The position numbers and the translations under genes are program-made. The notes under the pieces were generated by a model. The model was not told the DNA's origin and made no database searches. It was given only the letters and a program-made list of their open reading frames with translations. Below are positions 7,434-16,839 of a stretch of 64,000 nt of DNA, piece by piece; the stretch's first letter is position 1; every line of letters begins with the position of its first letter. This DNA comes from JAUIKM01 sp964445695. Lineage in GTDB: Bacteria; Bacteroidota; Ignavibacteria; Kapaibacteriales; UBA7675. The stretch is from NCBI GenBank assembly GCA_964445695.1, contig CAYULF010000030.1, forward strand, positions 1 to 64,000, written 5' to 3'.

Positions 7434-10019
7434 ATGAACGGTTCACTACTTCGCTTCGCATTGATTGCGTTGACGACGGCAGGCGTCCTGCATGCCTCGC
7501 CCGCTATTGGTTTTGATCTGGAGGCCTACCACGAGTTTCTGGAAATTCACGAAGACATGACTCCGGAAGAGCTGACGGCCCTCTACCCCGCCGGTAAATT
7601 CATTGACGGTGCGCACTTTGACTTTAACGAAGCGCGCTATTCAGCCGACATCAAACAACTGTTCGAGTTGACGCCGGACGAAATCGACCTGGCTGAGACG
7701 AACGGATTCATGGTGACGGAGCGCTACTCCACCACTAACTTCCGCAATATGCTTGCCCAGATTTACCACAAGGACATGCCGCTTTACATCAGCAGCGATA
7801 TGATTCTGGACGCTTTCCACCAATCCTATCAGGACATTCTCGTTTTCCTGGAACGCACTGTTTTTCAGGACGAACTGGCCGAGTACCTGGCCAAGTCGCA
7901 TGCACGGGTGGTTAACATGGCCGAACAATTCGCCGACAATCCCGTGATGCACGACGGCCTCATGGACGCCGAACTGCATCTGGCCGTTGCGTTCGACCTT
8001 TTGAAGCACTACAAATACGATCCGTTAACAATGTACTTTCAGGAGAATGACGCCAGGCGCCAGGAATTGGTCGGCATGGTCATGGCCGAGGAGCCGGAGT
8101 GGTATCCGCTGTACAGCGACAACTGCAGCCGTGAAATCGACTTCAGTCAGTTTAAGGTACGCGGTCACTACGTCAAGAATCATTTGCAGAAGTACTTCCG
8201 CTCTGTGATGTGGCTCGGCCGAATCGGGCTGATCATACGCCATTCAAGTGTGTCCCAGCCCGGTTGTACACCTACGAAAGAAGACCAGGTGCGCAATGCC
8301 GTAGCTGCCGCGGTCCTGGCCTTTGCAGCCGAACCCGACGGTGCAGGTATGCACTTAAACACGATCGACGCTGCGCTGCAGGCATTCATCGGTGAACAGG
8401 ACAACATTACACTGGCGGATGTTCATGCTGCTCTTGATGCGATCGATGTTAATTCAATCGCCGATCTTGCGAACCCCGCCAAAGCCGATGAGCTGCACAA
8501 CTATCTCAATAACAACGGCCGTGAACAATTCATCGTCTCGCGCATTCTCATGGGTGCAAACGACGGGAAAGCCACGGATCCGCCGCTCGAGGCGCTTGCA
8601 CTCGGTCAGCGTTTTATCATTGATTCCTATATCACGATGAACGTCACGTTTGACCGGATTCACTACAAAGGCACTGAAGTGATGCGACTGCTGCCGCATT
8701 CGCAGGACGTCCTGTTCGCACTGGGCAACAATGCTTCGGCGCTTCTGTTAACCGATGAGTTAAACAACTACAACTACGCCGACAACCTGGGCGCTCTGCG
8801 CTTTCTGATAGATCAGAACAAACCGGAGCAATGGCAATCTTCAACCTACAACGGCTGGTTGAACGCCATAAGGCAGTTAAACCCGCCCGAACGTACGGAG
8901 CGCGACAAGCTGCCGCGTTTCATGCAGACGGCCGCATGGTGGCAGAAAAGTATGACGACGCAGCTGGCTTCCTGGGCGCAATTGCGGCACGACAATATCC
9001 TCTACGCCAAACCCAGTTACGGAGTCTACGTCTGTGAATTCCCCGACGCATATGTGGAACCCCGTCCGCAGTTTTATTCGTCCATCGCCGAAGCCTGTAC
9101 AAACATTGCAGCGCGATTCAGCACACTGCCCGCACTTGACGATGGAATTCGAATCAAGCTGGTGGACTACTACGAAAACTTTGCCGCCACCATGCGCAAA
9201 CTGAGGACAATTGCTGAAAAAGAGTTAAACGGCGAAGCCCTCACCAGCGGCGAAAGCACATTTCTGCAGAAAACGCTCCGGCAGAATTTCGAGCACAACT
9301 GCGCTTTCAACACAAACACAATAACCTACGATGGATGGTATCCCGAATTGTACTTTAACAAAGTGGAAGAAATGACCAACACGGAGTACGAGCCGGACTA
9401 TCTGATAGCCGACATTCACACCGACACTCAGCAGAGTCAGGTACTTCACATCGGCACTGGCCCTGTCAACCTGGCTTTGATTCTGGTGGAAGATTGCGAC
9501 GGGCAACCAACGGCATATGTCGGGCCGGTATTCAGCTACTTCGAGGAAACGACGCTCAATTACAAGCGTATTACCGATGAAGAGTGGATAGAGAAGTTCG
9601 ATGACGGCACAATTCCCGCACGTCCGGACTTCACGCAGTGTTATCTGGCCGATCGCAGCGGACTTAAACAGAGCTCGGACGGATGTTTACTGCCGATGGA
9701 AGAACAAACCAGCACCGGCATCGGCGATATAACGGCGGATATTGACATTGCAACCGCTCCAAATCCCTTCAGCGAGTCGACGACCATTCGTTTCAGACTG
9801 CCGTCGACCTCGGGCGCACAACCGGGACGTGTTGCGATCTACACGCTGCAGGGCCGGCTCTGTACCGAGTTGTTTAACGGTATTGTCCCCACCGGCACAT
9901 CGTCGTTGCGTTGGGACGGACGCAATTCAAACGGCGAACTCATGCCTTCCGGCGCTTACATCTACCGCCTTAACATCGGCGACCAGGTCCTGAGCGGAAC
10001 ACTACAACTGCAACGTTAA
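7434..10019 (+). CDS. DUF3160 family secreted protein with T9SS-type sorting domain
   Basis: An 861-residue exported protein. It starts with a signal peptide (MNGSLLRFALIALTTAGVL, cleavage after HASPAIG). Residues of about 50-690 match the uncharacterised DUF3160 family: the landmark MPLYISSDMILDAFHQSYQD corresponds to its conserved segment on a test strand plus LxAFH. The last 85 residues (IATAPNPFSESTTIRFRLPS to GTLQLQR) form a FlgD-like/Por secretion tail with the NPF motif, WDGRNSNGELMPSGAYIYRL and a basic end, so the protein should cross the outer membrane by type IX secretion. The enzymatic role is unknown. AGGAGA precedes the ATG and a terminator follows at 10039. Leu-Asn pairs are repeatedly written TTA-AAC here despite the high GC content. 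Confidence 0.85.
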   Translation: MNGSLLRFALIALTTAGVLHASPAIGFDLEAYHEFLEIHEDMTPEELTALYPAGKFIDGAHFDFNEARYSADIKQLFELTPDEIDLAETNGFMVTERYSTTNFRNMLAQIYHKDMPLYISSDMILDAFHQSYQDILVFLERTVFQDELAEYLAKSHARVVNMAEQFADNPVMHDGLMDAELHLAVAFDLLKHYKYDPLTMYFQENDARRQELVGMVMAEEPEWYPLYSDNCSREIDFSQFKVRGHYVKNHLQKYFRSVMWLGRIGLIIRHSSVSQPGCTPTKEDQVRNAVAAAVLAFAAEPDGAGMHLNTIDAALQAFIGEQDNITLADVHAALDAIDVNSIADLANPAKADELHNYLNNNGREQFIVSRILMGANDGKATDPPLEALALGQRFIIDSYITMNVTFDRIHYKGTEVMRLLPHSQDVLFALGNNASALLLTDELNNYNYADNLGALRFLIDQNKPEQWQSSTYNGWLNAIRQLNPPERTERDKLPRFMQTAAWWQKSMTTQLASWAQLRHDNILYAKPSYGVYVCEFPDAYVEPRPQFYSSIAEACTNIAARFSTLPALDDGIRIKLVDYYENFAATMRKLRTIAEKELNGEALTSGESTFLQKTLRQNFEHNCAFNTNTITYDGWYPELYFNKVEEMTNTEYEPDYLIADIHTDTQQSQVLHIGTGPVNLALILVEDCDGQPTAYVGPVFSYFEETTLNYKRITDEEWIEKFDDGTIPARPDFTQCYLADRSGLKQSSDGCLLPMEEQTSTGIGDITADIDIATAPNPFSESTTIRFRLPSTSGAQPGRVAIYTLQGRLCTELFNGIVPTGTSSLRWDGRNSNGELMPSGAYIYRLNIGDQVLSGTLQLQR

Positions 10020-10038
10020 TTCAAGAATCAAATCAAAT

Positions 10039-10073
10039 GGGGAAATTCGCATGTATTTACAGCGAATCTCCCC
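10039..10073 (+). terminator. Terminator-like hairpin after the DUF3160 gene
   Basis: GGGGA-A-ATTCGC pairs with GCGAAT-C-TCCCC around an 11-base loop. The T-run after it is weak (GTTGTTGATTTT). It begins 20 bases after the stop. Confidence 0.65.
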
Positions 10074-10103
10074 GTTGTTGATTTTGCGAATCCTGACTTG
10101 CCT

Positions 10104-10158
10104 GAGCACTTCGCCTCCGCCTTGTCGGCGGGCGGCTTGTTTTTCCTTTTTGTTCGTC
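10104..10158 (+). repeat. HR1 hairpin repeat, copy 4
   Basis: It begins GAGCACTTCGCC. The centre CCGCC-TTGTC-GGCGG pairs, then GGCTTG, a T-rich tract and TTGTTCGTC follow. It lies behind the terminator of the DUF3160 gene. Confidence 0.75.
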
Positions 10159-10303
10159 ATCAGGTGAACAATCACAAGTCCGCGCGTTCAACATCTCCCG
10201 ATACCAGGCCGGCAAACTTTCGATTGCCAGGTCGGTCACCGGCGCTTCGGTACACGGCCGTCATCGGGGCGCACAACAAACGATCGCCTGTGAAGCGCGC
10301 GCG

Positions 10304-11218
10304 TCAGCGCGGCCGCGCGTGCGGTCCATACTGAATTTCATCCTGATAGTTGTCGTAGTTAAACAGAATCGTTTTTTCGCCATCTGCGGCAATTCGCACA
10401 ATTTGCGGTCCGGTCTCGGCCCGTACGCCGTATTCCAGAATAAAGGCCGAGCCGTCGCTGAACGTCAGCCCCGTCGGCAGCCGCCCCGCTTCGCTCGAAT
10501 AAAAATCGCTCTGTCCGCCGTCCGGTGTGATTCTGATAATGCGCCGGCCTGCCGCCTCGCAGACGTAAATATTGCCCTCTGTATCCTCGCTGATGCCGAA
10601 GAGCACGTCGCCGTGCCGGTCGTAGTCCGGTGTTCCGCGCGTCGAAATCAAACCCTCGGCAACCTGAACATGACTCCCGTCGGGGCGCAGCCTGATCACA
10701 CGACCGCTGCTGTCGCCAATATCCGGAATCAGCACGTCGCCGTTGCGCGTTGCATACAAAGTCTGCGTCCAGCCGGAGTAGTACGAGTTGAACTTTTGCC
10801 GGACGCCGCTGCTGTCCAGTCTCCAGACGTGGTGTGCGGCATAAAAAAACACCGTGCCGTCGCCTCGTACACAGCAGTTGCCGCCGTTAAATTCGCGATA
10901 ATCGCCGGCCTCTGCGATGGTGTCAACTTTGCCGTCCTGTCCGAGCTGCAGCAAGAGATGTCGCCCTTCGCCGTGAGCGGCAAAAACATTACCGGCATCA
11001 TCCACGTTGACACTGTGCGCATGAAAGTCCGTTAACAACGCTTGCAGGCGACCGTTGTTATCTACGCGCCAGACTGCACCGCGCCCCTCCCTGCCGATGT
11101 CGGCAAAGTAGATGTTTCCGCTGCGGTCAACCGCGATTCCCCAGGCGGGATGCGCTTGCGCCGCAACTGTGCTTAAAATTCCAACAACGACAAGTACAGC
11201 CCACTTCCCGAGGGACAT
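10304..11218 (-). CDS. NHL/SMP-30-like beta-propeller, exported
   Basis: A 304-residue periplasmic or secreted protein with signal peptide MSLGKWAVLVVVGILSTVAA and cleavage near AQA. The mature part is a six-bladed propeller of the NHL/SGL type: WGIAVDRSGNIYFAD, VNVDDAGNVFAAHGEG, YDRHGDVLFGISEDTEGNIY and similar repeats. SMP-30/gluconolactonase relatives bind a metal in the channel, but catalytic residues cannot be assigned. The start is firm: GGGAGGAAGC precedes the ATG. It is the last gene of the minus-strand run that begins with the RND exporter, 72 bases after the barrel gene. No C-terminal sorting domain is present. Confidence 0.75.
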   Translation of the reverse strand: MSLGKWAVLVVVGILSTVAAQAHPAWGIAVDRSGNIYFADIGREGRGAVWRVDNNGRLQALLTDFHAHSVNVDDAGNVFAAHGEGRHLLLQLGQDGKVDTIAEAGDYREFNGGNCCVRGDGTVFFYAAHHVWRLDSSGVRQKFNSYYSGWTQTLYATRNGDVLIPDIGDSSGRVIRLRPDGSHVQVAEGLISTRGTPDYDRHGDVLFGISEDTEGNIYVCEAAGRRIIRITPDGGQSDFYSSEAGRLPTGLTFSDGSAFILEYGVRAETGPQIVRIAADGEKTILFNYDNYQDEIQYGPHARPR

Positions 11219-11290
11219 GCTTCCTCCCTGGCGACAATTCTACAGTTTGCCTCGGAGAATCTACCAAACTCGGATGCACGGACAAAATCG

Positions 11291-12496
11291 CTAAAAATAG
11301 CGAGCCAGTTCCACCTGAAGGTAGGAGTCGCGGCGCAGTCCGTAGAGCGGATCGTCCGCCGGGGCGTTAAAATAGGCGTTTAACTCCACGCTCAGTTTAA
11401 ATGTGCTGCCTAGTCGCCGGCTGCCCTCCAGTCGCGCCGCACCGGCGCCGGAGTCGCGGTCCACAAAGACGCCCGCCAGCAGATCAGTGCTCTGCACGTC
11501 GTTGAACGCCAGCCGTGAGCCAACAAAAATATCGTCGTCGAACGGCTGCGTAGCCTCGTCGCCGCGATCGTCGTAACCGTATTCCGCCAGCACGCCAATG
11601 TCGATGCCGCTCCGCCCCACATCGCCGAATGTGTACTCAAATCCGCCGACGCCCGCGTAGTAGCGTTCGCCCTGGCCTCCGCGTGTGATCGCTTCCAGCT
11701 TGAACAGCCAGCCGCCGACCGTCGCCTGTACATCCAACCCGGTCTGGTTTATCAGCGGATACAACGGCGTCAGAACGGGATTCCCCGCTTCGTCCGCCCC
11801 GAGCTGCAACAGCGGCTCGCGGCTCGTTCCGTTAAAATGTGAAATGCCGACGTCAAATACGTCGAAGTAATGCGACCAGCGCAACGCCCAGTCGAGATGC
11901 CATTCCTCCGCCGACGATTCGTACACGGCGCGGTCCATCAAAACGGGCAGTGGCGCGCGAAGACGCCCTTCACCGCCGGCGAAATTGCGTTCGCGGAATC
12001 CGCTCATGAGAAATCCGTTCAAGGTTCCCCAATCCTGGACCAGCGTCAGCTGAAGCATCGGCTGGCCCAGTTTGTCCTCTCCGTCGATGCTTTCAATCTG
12101 GTCCGTCTGATTAATAATGTCAACCAGATGCTGTGATTCCGCGACGCCCCAGAAAACCTGTCGCGCACCAAAACGCAACTCGTAGTCGTCCTGAATCATC
12201 TCCCAGTACAACTCGCGCACGTCCCAGTGTGTGCGTTCCTCGTCGTGCTGATCCCAACGGAAAAAGGGCGTAAAAACAGCGCGTTGGTAGCCGCCGTCCC
12301 ATTCGTAGAACAGCTCCGGCTGCAGCACAGCCGAAAAACTCTCGTGACCAAATTGTTCGTCGTGCAGTGCAGACTCCGGGAAATAACGCGACTCAAGTGC
12401 AACGGAGCCGGAAAAGCCGAAGTCAAGCGACATTGCACTGTTAATACTCAACACCGACAAAAAGCAAACGAGCAGTATAATATTGTAGTTTTTCAT
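11291..12496 (-). CDS. Outer-membrane beta-barrel protein beside an RND/LolA-like pair
   Basis: A 401-residue protein with signal peptide (MKNYNIILLVCFLSVLSI, cleavage near NSAMS) and a mature part of alternating amphipathic strands ending in ELARYF. The terminal aromatic residue is the usual Bam recognition signal of outer-membrane barrels. It opens DFGFSGSVALESRYFPES, similar in style to DUF1302-like barrels found beside MMPL exporters and lipoprotein-sorting proteins in Proteobacteria. The ATG at 12496 is chosen over an in-frame GTG at 12508; neither has a good ribosome site. The gene before it ends with a terminator at 12533-12566, so it may be partly uncoupled from the exporter. A role as the outer-membrane partner for an exported lipid is inference. 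Confidence 0.72.
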   Translation of the reverse strand: MKNYNIILLVCFLSVLSINSAMSLDFGFSGSVALESRYFPESALHDEQFGHESFSAVLQPELFYEWDGGYQRAVFTPFFRWDQHDEERTHWDVRELYWEMIQDDYELRFGARQVFWGVAESQHLVDIINQTDQIESIDGEDKLGQPMLQLTLVQDWGTLNGFLMSGFRERNFAGGEGRLRAPLPVLMDRAVYESSAEEWHLDWALRWSHYFDVFDVGISHFNGTSREPLLQLGADEAGNPVLTPLYPLINQTGLDVQATVGGWLFKLEAITRGGQGERYYAGVGGFEYTFGDVGRSGIDIGVLAEYGYDDRGDEATQPFDDDIFVGSRLAFNDVQSTDLLAGVFVDRDSGAGAARLEGSRRLGSTFKLSVELNAYFNAPADDPLYGLRRDSYLQVELARYF

Positions 12497-12532
12497 TGTA
12501 TCGTGCACAGTCGTTTAACAAGTTCCAGATGC

Positions 12533-12566
12533 ATAAAAAGGACCTCCCCGCACAGGGAGGTCCTGC
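12533..12566 (-). terminator. Strong terminator between the LolA-like and barrel genes
   Basis: On the minus strand AGGACCTCCC pairs with GGGAGGTCCT around a CGCACA-type loop and runs into TTTTTA. It follows the stop of the gene at 12588 and lies 37 bases before the barrel start, so it could tune the ratio of the two products. Confidence 0.85.
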
Positions 12567-12587
12567 AATGCTCCAGGGCAATCCACC

Positions 12588-13397
12588 CTATCGTGCGCGT
12601 TTCAGGCTGTTCTGATCGAAATCCCTGTCGCTTAACTCATTGCCGAACTTGTAGTTCTGCCACTGGAGCGTCGTACTTTTTCCCGTCTGATGATTCACCA
12701 TCGTCATCTCTTCCGAACGCCAGAATTTGCCGCCGTACTGTTTGTAGTTGAAGTAAGTCAGCGTTTTCAGCAGTTCGTCCTTGCGGTCGTAAAAGTCAAT
12801 CTTCTGGTACAGATAGTTCTGCTTGTCGATCCAGGTGAGCTGGCGCGTATATCCCGACTTCGGGTCGACAGGATAGCGCTCGACGACAAAACAGTCCAGG
12901 TTGTTTAACTTCTCCGACCGAATGAACTTGTAAGTATACTTTTCAACTTCCTGCGAGGAGATATCCTCATAGGCAAACTCGCTGCCCATGAAGGGACCGG
13001 ACTTGTTATTTGACGCAATGCGTTTGACGCGTTTAAGCGCCGGCAGGTAAAGCCACTGATCGTCTGGTCCCGATTTGTGGCTGTACGTCAGGAATGCCGT
13101 CCCTTTGACGTCGTTGGGATGATCAAAAATCACCAGTGACTTGTCTCCGTCATTGTCTACTTCCAGCGTACTGCTGCGCAGACTCCGCTCGCTCTGCTCG
13201 CCATGACGGTTGCGCAGAATCATCCGCAATTCCGCAGTGAAGTCGCCAAAGCCGGAGTCACGCCGGTCAACTTCACGTGCAATTGTTAGGCCGTCCTGCT
13301 GCGGCGATGCCGCCGTCAGCGGAGCAAGCAGCAGCGCAACGCCGGCCATGGCAATACTTGTCGTTAAAAAAGACTTGAAAGATTTCAGGCTGAACAT
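12588..13397 (-). CDS. LolA-like outer-membrane lipoprotein-sorting protein
   Basis: A 269-residue periplasmic protein with a signal sequence of about 30 residues (hydrophobic SIAMAGVALLLAPLTAA). The mature part belongs to the LolA/RseB-fold family often labelled outer membrane lipoprotein-sorting protein: DFTAELRMILRNRHGEQSER near the N-terminus, WLYLPALKRVKRIASNNKSG with the FMGSEFAYED motif in the middle, and YPVDPKSGYTRQLTWIDKQ later. These proteins form half-barrels that hold lipid or lipoprotein. It lies 55 bases after the RND exporter on the same strand, a conserved pairing in which the exporter loads the carrier. The ATG at 13397 is used; an in-frame TTG two codons upstream is possible. 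Confidence 0.85.
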   Translation of the reverse strand: MFSLKSFKSFLTTSIAMAGVALLLAPLTAASPQQDGLTIAREVDRRDSGFGDFTAELRMILRNRHGEQSERSLRSSTLEVDNDGDKSLVIFDHPNDVKGTAFLTYSHKSGPDDQWLYLPALKRVKRIASNNKSGPFMGSEFAYEDISSQEVEKYTYKFIRSEKLNNLDCFVVERYPVDPKSGYTRQLTWIDKQNYLYQKIDFYDRKDELLKTLTYFNYKQYGGKFWRSEEMTMVNHQTGKSTTLQWQNYKFGNELSDRDFDQNSLKRAR

Positions 13398-13452
13398 GTT
13401 CAAATCCAGTTGTAGGTAAAGTAGTGTGTTAATTCCGATTAAATTGCTTCAC

Positions 13453-15828
13453 TCAGGCGCCGGTGCTCTGAGAGCTCGGCTGCAGCAACGACTCTATATC
13501 TGCGTCATCCGCGCTGTTGTTCTTCCTGCCGTCTATCGTGATCAACAGCGGCGGCAACAACAGGAAGTCGGCCACCAGTGCAATCATGATTGTAATGGCC
13601 GTCAGTTTGCCCATGCTCCCGTTGAGGTCAAAAGCCGAAAAAGCCAGAATCCCGAAGCCGATGCTCAATACCACCGAGGTGACAATCAGCGCCATACCGA
13701 CGGTCGAAAAAGCGTAGCGCACCGCATCTTCCGCGTTAAGTCCCTGTTCGCGCCGCGCGCGAATGTATTTGCTCAAAAAGTGCACGGTATCGTCAACTAC
13801 TATGCCAAGCGTCATACCGGTAACTATTGCCAGGCCAAGATTAACCTGACCTACAAGCAATCCCCATACACCGAAGGCCAGCGCGGCCGGAACCAGATTG
13901 GGAATTAAACTTATCAACCCGTATTTACCGCTCCGCAGGGCAATAAACAGACAGAAGGATATTAATATCAGCGCGGCGGTCGTACCAACCAGCATGCCCT
14001 CGATATTGCGCTCGGAGATATAAGCGAACATCACCGCCGAACTCGCCGCCGTGGCGTGCATGGTCTGCGGCGCATTTTTGCGCAACCATTCCTCCCCAAT
14101 CGAAGCCGCTTCGCGGATTTCACGCGAGCTGACATCGTCCAGCGTCACGGTAAAACGCGTCGCCGACTTGTCGATGTTAATCTGATTGTTGAGGTCGAGG
14201 CCGTATGGCAGCGAAAGTTCGTACAGCAGCAGAAATTGCGCCGCAAGTTCGCGATCGTCCGGAATGCGGTAGTATGCGGGCAGGTCGCCGTGCATGCTTT
14301 TGTTAACTCGCTTCATCACCTCGGTAAAAGATGAAACATGGACGACATTGGGCTGCGTCCGGTACCATTCCGTAAATTCCTCTACCGTCTGAAGGTATTC
14401 GGGATTGCTGATGCCGCCGCTTTCGCCCGACTCCAGCGAAAACTCCACCTGGTAAATTCCCGTCAGGTGGTCCGCGGCAAAATCACTGTCCGTCCTGAAC
14501 TGAATACTCTTGTCGAAATAGTCGACAAACTGATCGTTCATTTCGTTCAAGGAGATCATCGCCGTCAGTCCGCCTACAACGAACGCCGATCCCCACAGCA
14601 AGGCTTTACGGCGGCCGATGACAAATTCAGCCAGCTTGTCGATAAATCCACTGCGACGCTCTTCGCGATATTTAACCCGCACCGGCAGAATGGCCATCAG
14701 CGCCGGCAAAAACAACACCGAATACAGCCAGGCCGCCAGCACTCCCGCCGCCGTAATGTTGCCCAGGTGATGAAATGGCGGCGCATCGCTGAAGTTCATG
14801 CTCAGGAAGCCGATCGCCGTCGTAAGACTCGTTAAAAACACCGGCGACATGTTGACGCGCAGACTTTCTATGATCGCTTCCCGCTTTGACTTGCCCACGC
14901 GCATTTCCCGCAGCATACTCAGCAGAATGTGTACACAGTCCGCTATCGCAATCGTCATTATCATCGTTGTAGCGTTCGCCGACGGCGGTGTTAACCCAAC
15001 ACCGAACCAGCCCGCAAAACCCATCGCAATGATCGTCGCAAACGTAATAACGCTGAACGTTGCAATGGTACCGCTGACCGAGCGCAGCAGGAAAGCCATG
15101 ACGACAAATATTAACAGATACATCAGTGGCACGAGCGTCATCATGTCGCTCTGGCCGGCCTCGGAGAAAGCATTGTTCAACATGACCGTGCCGGTCAGGT
15201 AGGTTTTAATGCCCGGATATTCCTGTTCAAACGACGACGCCAGATCGCGCGCATAGGCTGCGGCGTCCGGCACTTCCATCATCGACTCACCCGGCAACTG
15301 CAAGGTCACGTTAATGCCGCTCACATCGCTGTCGACATTGATCAGCCGCTTGAACAAGGCGGGTTCCTGCAGGGCAACGGCGCGACGTGCCTCTATTTCG
15401 GCCGGACTGAGCGACGCGGCATCTTCCACCAGATCGGCCACCAGGAGGTCGTCGCCCTCGGCAATCGTATGCTGGAAATTGCTGATTGCGTCAACGCGAA
15501 TCGCATATGGAACTTTCCATGCCTTTTCCGTCAACTTCTCGATTGCCGCCAGGTTGCGCGCTGTAAACACATCGCCGTCTTCCGGCGCCAGAACAATCAG
15601 AATGTTGTCGTTTTTGGTGTAAATATTCTGCATCGCCTCAAAGGACTGCAGCTGCGGATTTTCCTTGCTGAAAAAGGCTCGGTAATCCGTATCGAACCAC
15701 AGATTGCCCGCACCGACTGCAATGCCGATTGCCAGCAGAGTCCCGACGACGACGATCGACCAACGTTGCCGGATCACCCATTCGCCGTAGCTCCGCATAA
15801 ACTCTTCAAATCTTCCAGGCTTTTTCAT
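13453..15828 (-). CDS. MMPL/RND-family exporter
   Basis: A 791-residue inner-membrane protein with a first membrane segment near residues 20-45, a periplasmic domain, a five-to-six-helix bundle, a second periplasmic domain and a second bundle. The proton-relay aspartates are visible in ATTMIMTIAIADCVHILLS and again in GMTLGIVVDDTVHFLSKY. Length and single-chain two-bundle layout match HpnN/MmpL-like lipid transporters. It is the first gene of the minus-strand locus, followed by the LolA-like protein and the barrel, suggesting transport of a lipid or lipoprotein towards the outer membrane. Start supported by GGAGA six bases before the ATG. The substrate is not deducible. Confidence 0.88.
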   Translation of the reverse strand: MKKPGRFEEFMRSYGEWVIRQRWSIVVVGTLLAIGIAVGAGNLWFDTDYRAFFSKENPQLQSFEAMQNIYTKNDNILIVLAPEDGDVFTARNLAAIEKLTEKAWKVPYAIRVDAISNFQHTIAEGDDLLVADLVEDAASLSPAEIEARRAVALQEPALFKRLINVDSDVSGINVTLQLPGESMMEVPDAAAYARDLASSFEQEYPGIKTYLTGTVMLNNAFSEAGQSDMMTLVPLMYLLIFVVMAFLLRSVSGTIATFSVITFATIIAMGFAGWFGVGLTPPSANATTMIMTIAIADCVHILLSMLREMRVGKSKREAIIESLRVNMSPVFLTSLTTAIGFLSMNFSDAPPFHHLGNITAAGVLAAWLYSVLFLPALMAILPVRVKYREERRSGFIDKLAEFVIGRRKALLWGSAFVVGGLTAMISLNEMNDQFVDYFDKSIQFRTDSDFAADHLTGIYQVEFSLESGESGGISNPEYLQTVEEFTEWYRTQPNVVHVSSFTEVMKRVNKSMHGDLPAYYRIPDDRELAAQFLLLYELSLPYGLDLNNQINIDKSATRFTVTLDDVSSREIREAASIGEEWLRKNAPQTMHATAASSAVMFAYISERNIEGMLVGTTAALILISFCLFIALRSGKYGLISLIPNLVPAALAFGVWGLLVGQVNLGLAIVTGMTLGIVVDDTVHFLSKYIRARREQGLNAEDAVRYAFSTVGMALIVTSVVLSIGFGILAFSAFDLNGSMGKLTAITIMIALVADFLLLPPLLITIDGRKNNSADDADIESLLQPSSQSTGA

Positions 15829-16205
15829 CAGCTGTCTCCGCAGATGATCGTTAAACGATTAGAATGTTGTTGCATAAGATTGCCTGGGGTTTGACGGCGG
15901 CCGTGATGTTAATTAAACACCCAACTTCGTCCGGACCGCTGCACCCCGCTTGAACACTGCACTGTTCGTCCCGAAAGGACAAAAGCATCCCACGGCACAA
16001 TCTGCAACCACACCGGTTACAATTTTGTGCCCAAGGGCGACAATCACAGTGATATGTGTATTAAACTGTCAGTAAAGCTGTTACAGTTGTTGTATACTCA
16101 TTCCGCAGAACAGCAGGCATCGCAGCCGGTGAACTGTTTAAATGTAGCTCCAACAGTTACATTTAGATGTAAATGAAAACTCCGACGTTCACGCACAATC
16201 GGAGT
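15829..16205. other. Gene-free interval upstream of the RND exporter
   Basis: About 380 bases, presumably holding the exporter promoter, which I cannot place. At its right end are a pair of overlapping inverted repeats (16157-16175) and the terminator of the Rrf2 gene. Confidence 0.6.
16157..16175. repeat. Overlapping inverted repeats
   Basis: TTACAT-TTAG-ATGTAA (16157-16172) and CATTTA-GATG-TAAATG (16160-16175) are both perfect and share bases. A regulator-binding site is possible. The motif shares GTTAC/TTACA character with the operator-like site at 16685. Confidence 0.5.
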
Positions 16206-16208
16206 TTA
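16176..16208 (-). terminator. Terminator overlapping the end of the Rrf2 gene
   Basis: On the minus strand AACTCCGA pairs with TCGGAGTT around a 13-base loop and is followed by TTCATT. The first arm overlaps the stop codon. Confidence 0.65.
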
Positions 16209-16667
16209 ATTATTCAGAAATGCCCAACGCTGGCGACCTCTTTCTCTCAGCTCCTCGGCAATATCACGCAAGGTGTAGTTTGCCAGGACTGAACTCACAG
16301 CGGCGTCTGCTTTGTCGACAACGCGCTGCATTATTTCGAGGATGCAGCAGCCGATAGGACATTCGGCGTTCGGTTTGGCATAGTGGAAATGAAACAATTG
16401 TCCGGTCTCAACCGCGCGGTAAATGTCAAGCAGCGTTATCTGTTCCGGTGGTCGGCTAAGCGTAGAACCACCGTCGGCGCCCTGAATGGACGTCACCAGC
16501 CCTGCATTGCGCATCACACCCAGGATGCGACGCACCACGACCGGGTTTGTATTGACGCTCGTCGCCAATTTCGACGACGTCACGCACTCTTCCATCCCGG
16601 TAATCCGCCCCAGCGCCAGCCCCGACATTATATGCACGGCCACCGCAAAACGACTACTCTTGTTCAT
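16206..16667 (-). CDS. Rrf2-family transcriptional regulator
   Basis: A 153-residue DNA-binding protein. It opens MNKSSRFAVAVHIMSGLALG, followed by a winged helix-turn-helix (TSSKLATSVNTNPVVVRRIL), the Rrf2 wing GADGGSTLSRPPEQITLLDIY, and a C-terminal dimer helix. Cys residues in ECPIGCC lie near where Fe-S-binding relatives such as IscR have theirs, but the spacing is that of YwnA-like members, so a cluster is not assured. I chose the Met at 16667 because AAGGA lies just before it; the longer frame has no family match. A perfect palindrome in its own leader (16685-16703) suggests autoregulation. The nearest possible target is the RND exporter unit downstream. Confidence 0.88.
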   Translation of the reverse strand: MNKSSRFAVAVHIMSGLALGRITGMEECVTSSKLATSVNTNPVVVRRILGVMRNAGLVTSIQGADGGSTLSRPPEQITLLDIYRAVETGQLFHFHYAKPNAECPIGCCILEIMQRVVDKADAAVSSVLANYTLRDIAEELRERGRQRWAFLNN

Positions 16668-16684
16668 TCCATTTCCTTCTTGAC

Positions 16685-16703
16685 TGTAACAAACTTGGTT
16701 ACA
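16685..16703. promoter_or_regulatory. Probable Rrf2 autoregulatory operator
   Basis: TGTAAC and GTTACA form a perfect inverted repeat separated by seven bases, 18 bases before the start codon of the Rrf2 gene. Rrf2 proteins bind such dyads as dimers. The position fits repression of the regulator's own promoter. Confidence 0.6.
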
Positions 16704-16792
16704 GCAGTTTTCCTGTGCAAGCACTTTTTTGCCAACCGCCGTTTTTGGCCTGTTATCGCTGTTTTTCCGTCATTCAACCACATACAGTTTCA

Positions 16793-16839
16793 GATCGGTT
16801 GCCCTGCGGGCCCTCTTCAAAATGCCTCTTTTGTTCGTC
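16793..16839 (+). repeat. HR1 hairpin repeat, copy 5 (degenerate)
   Basis: GATCGGTT, then the perfect stem GCCC-TGC-GGGC, then a longer link and TTTTGTTCGTC. The ends match other copies with several changes. Confidence 0.5.
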
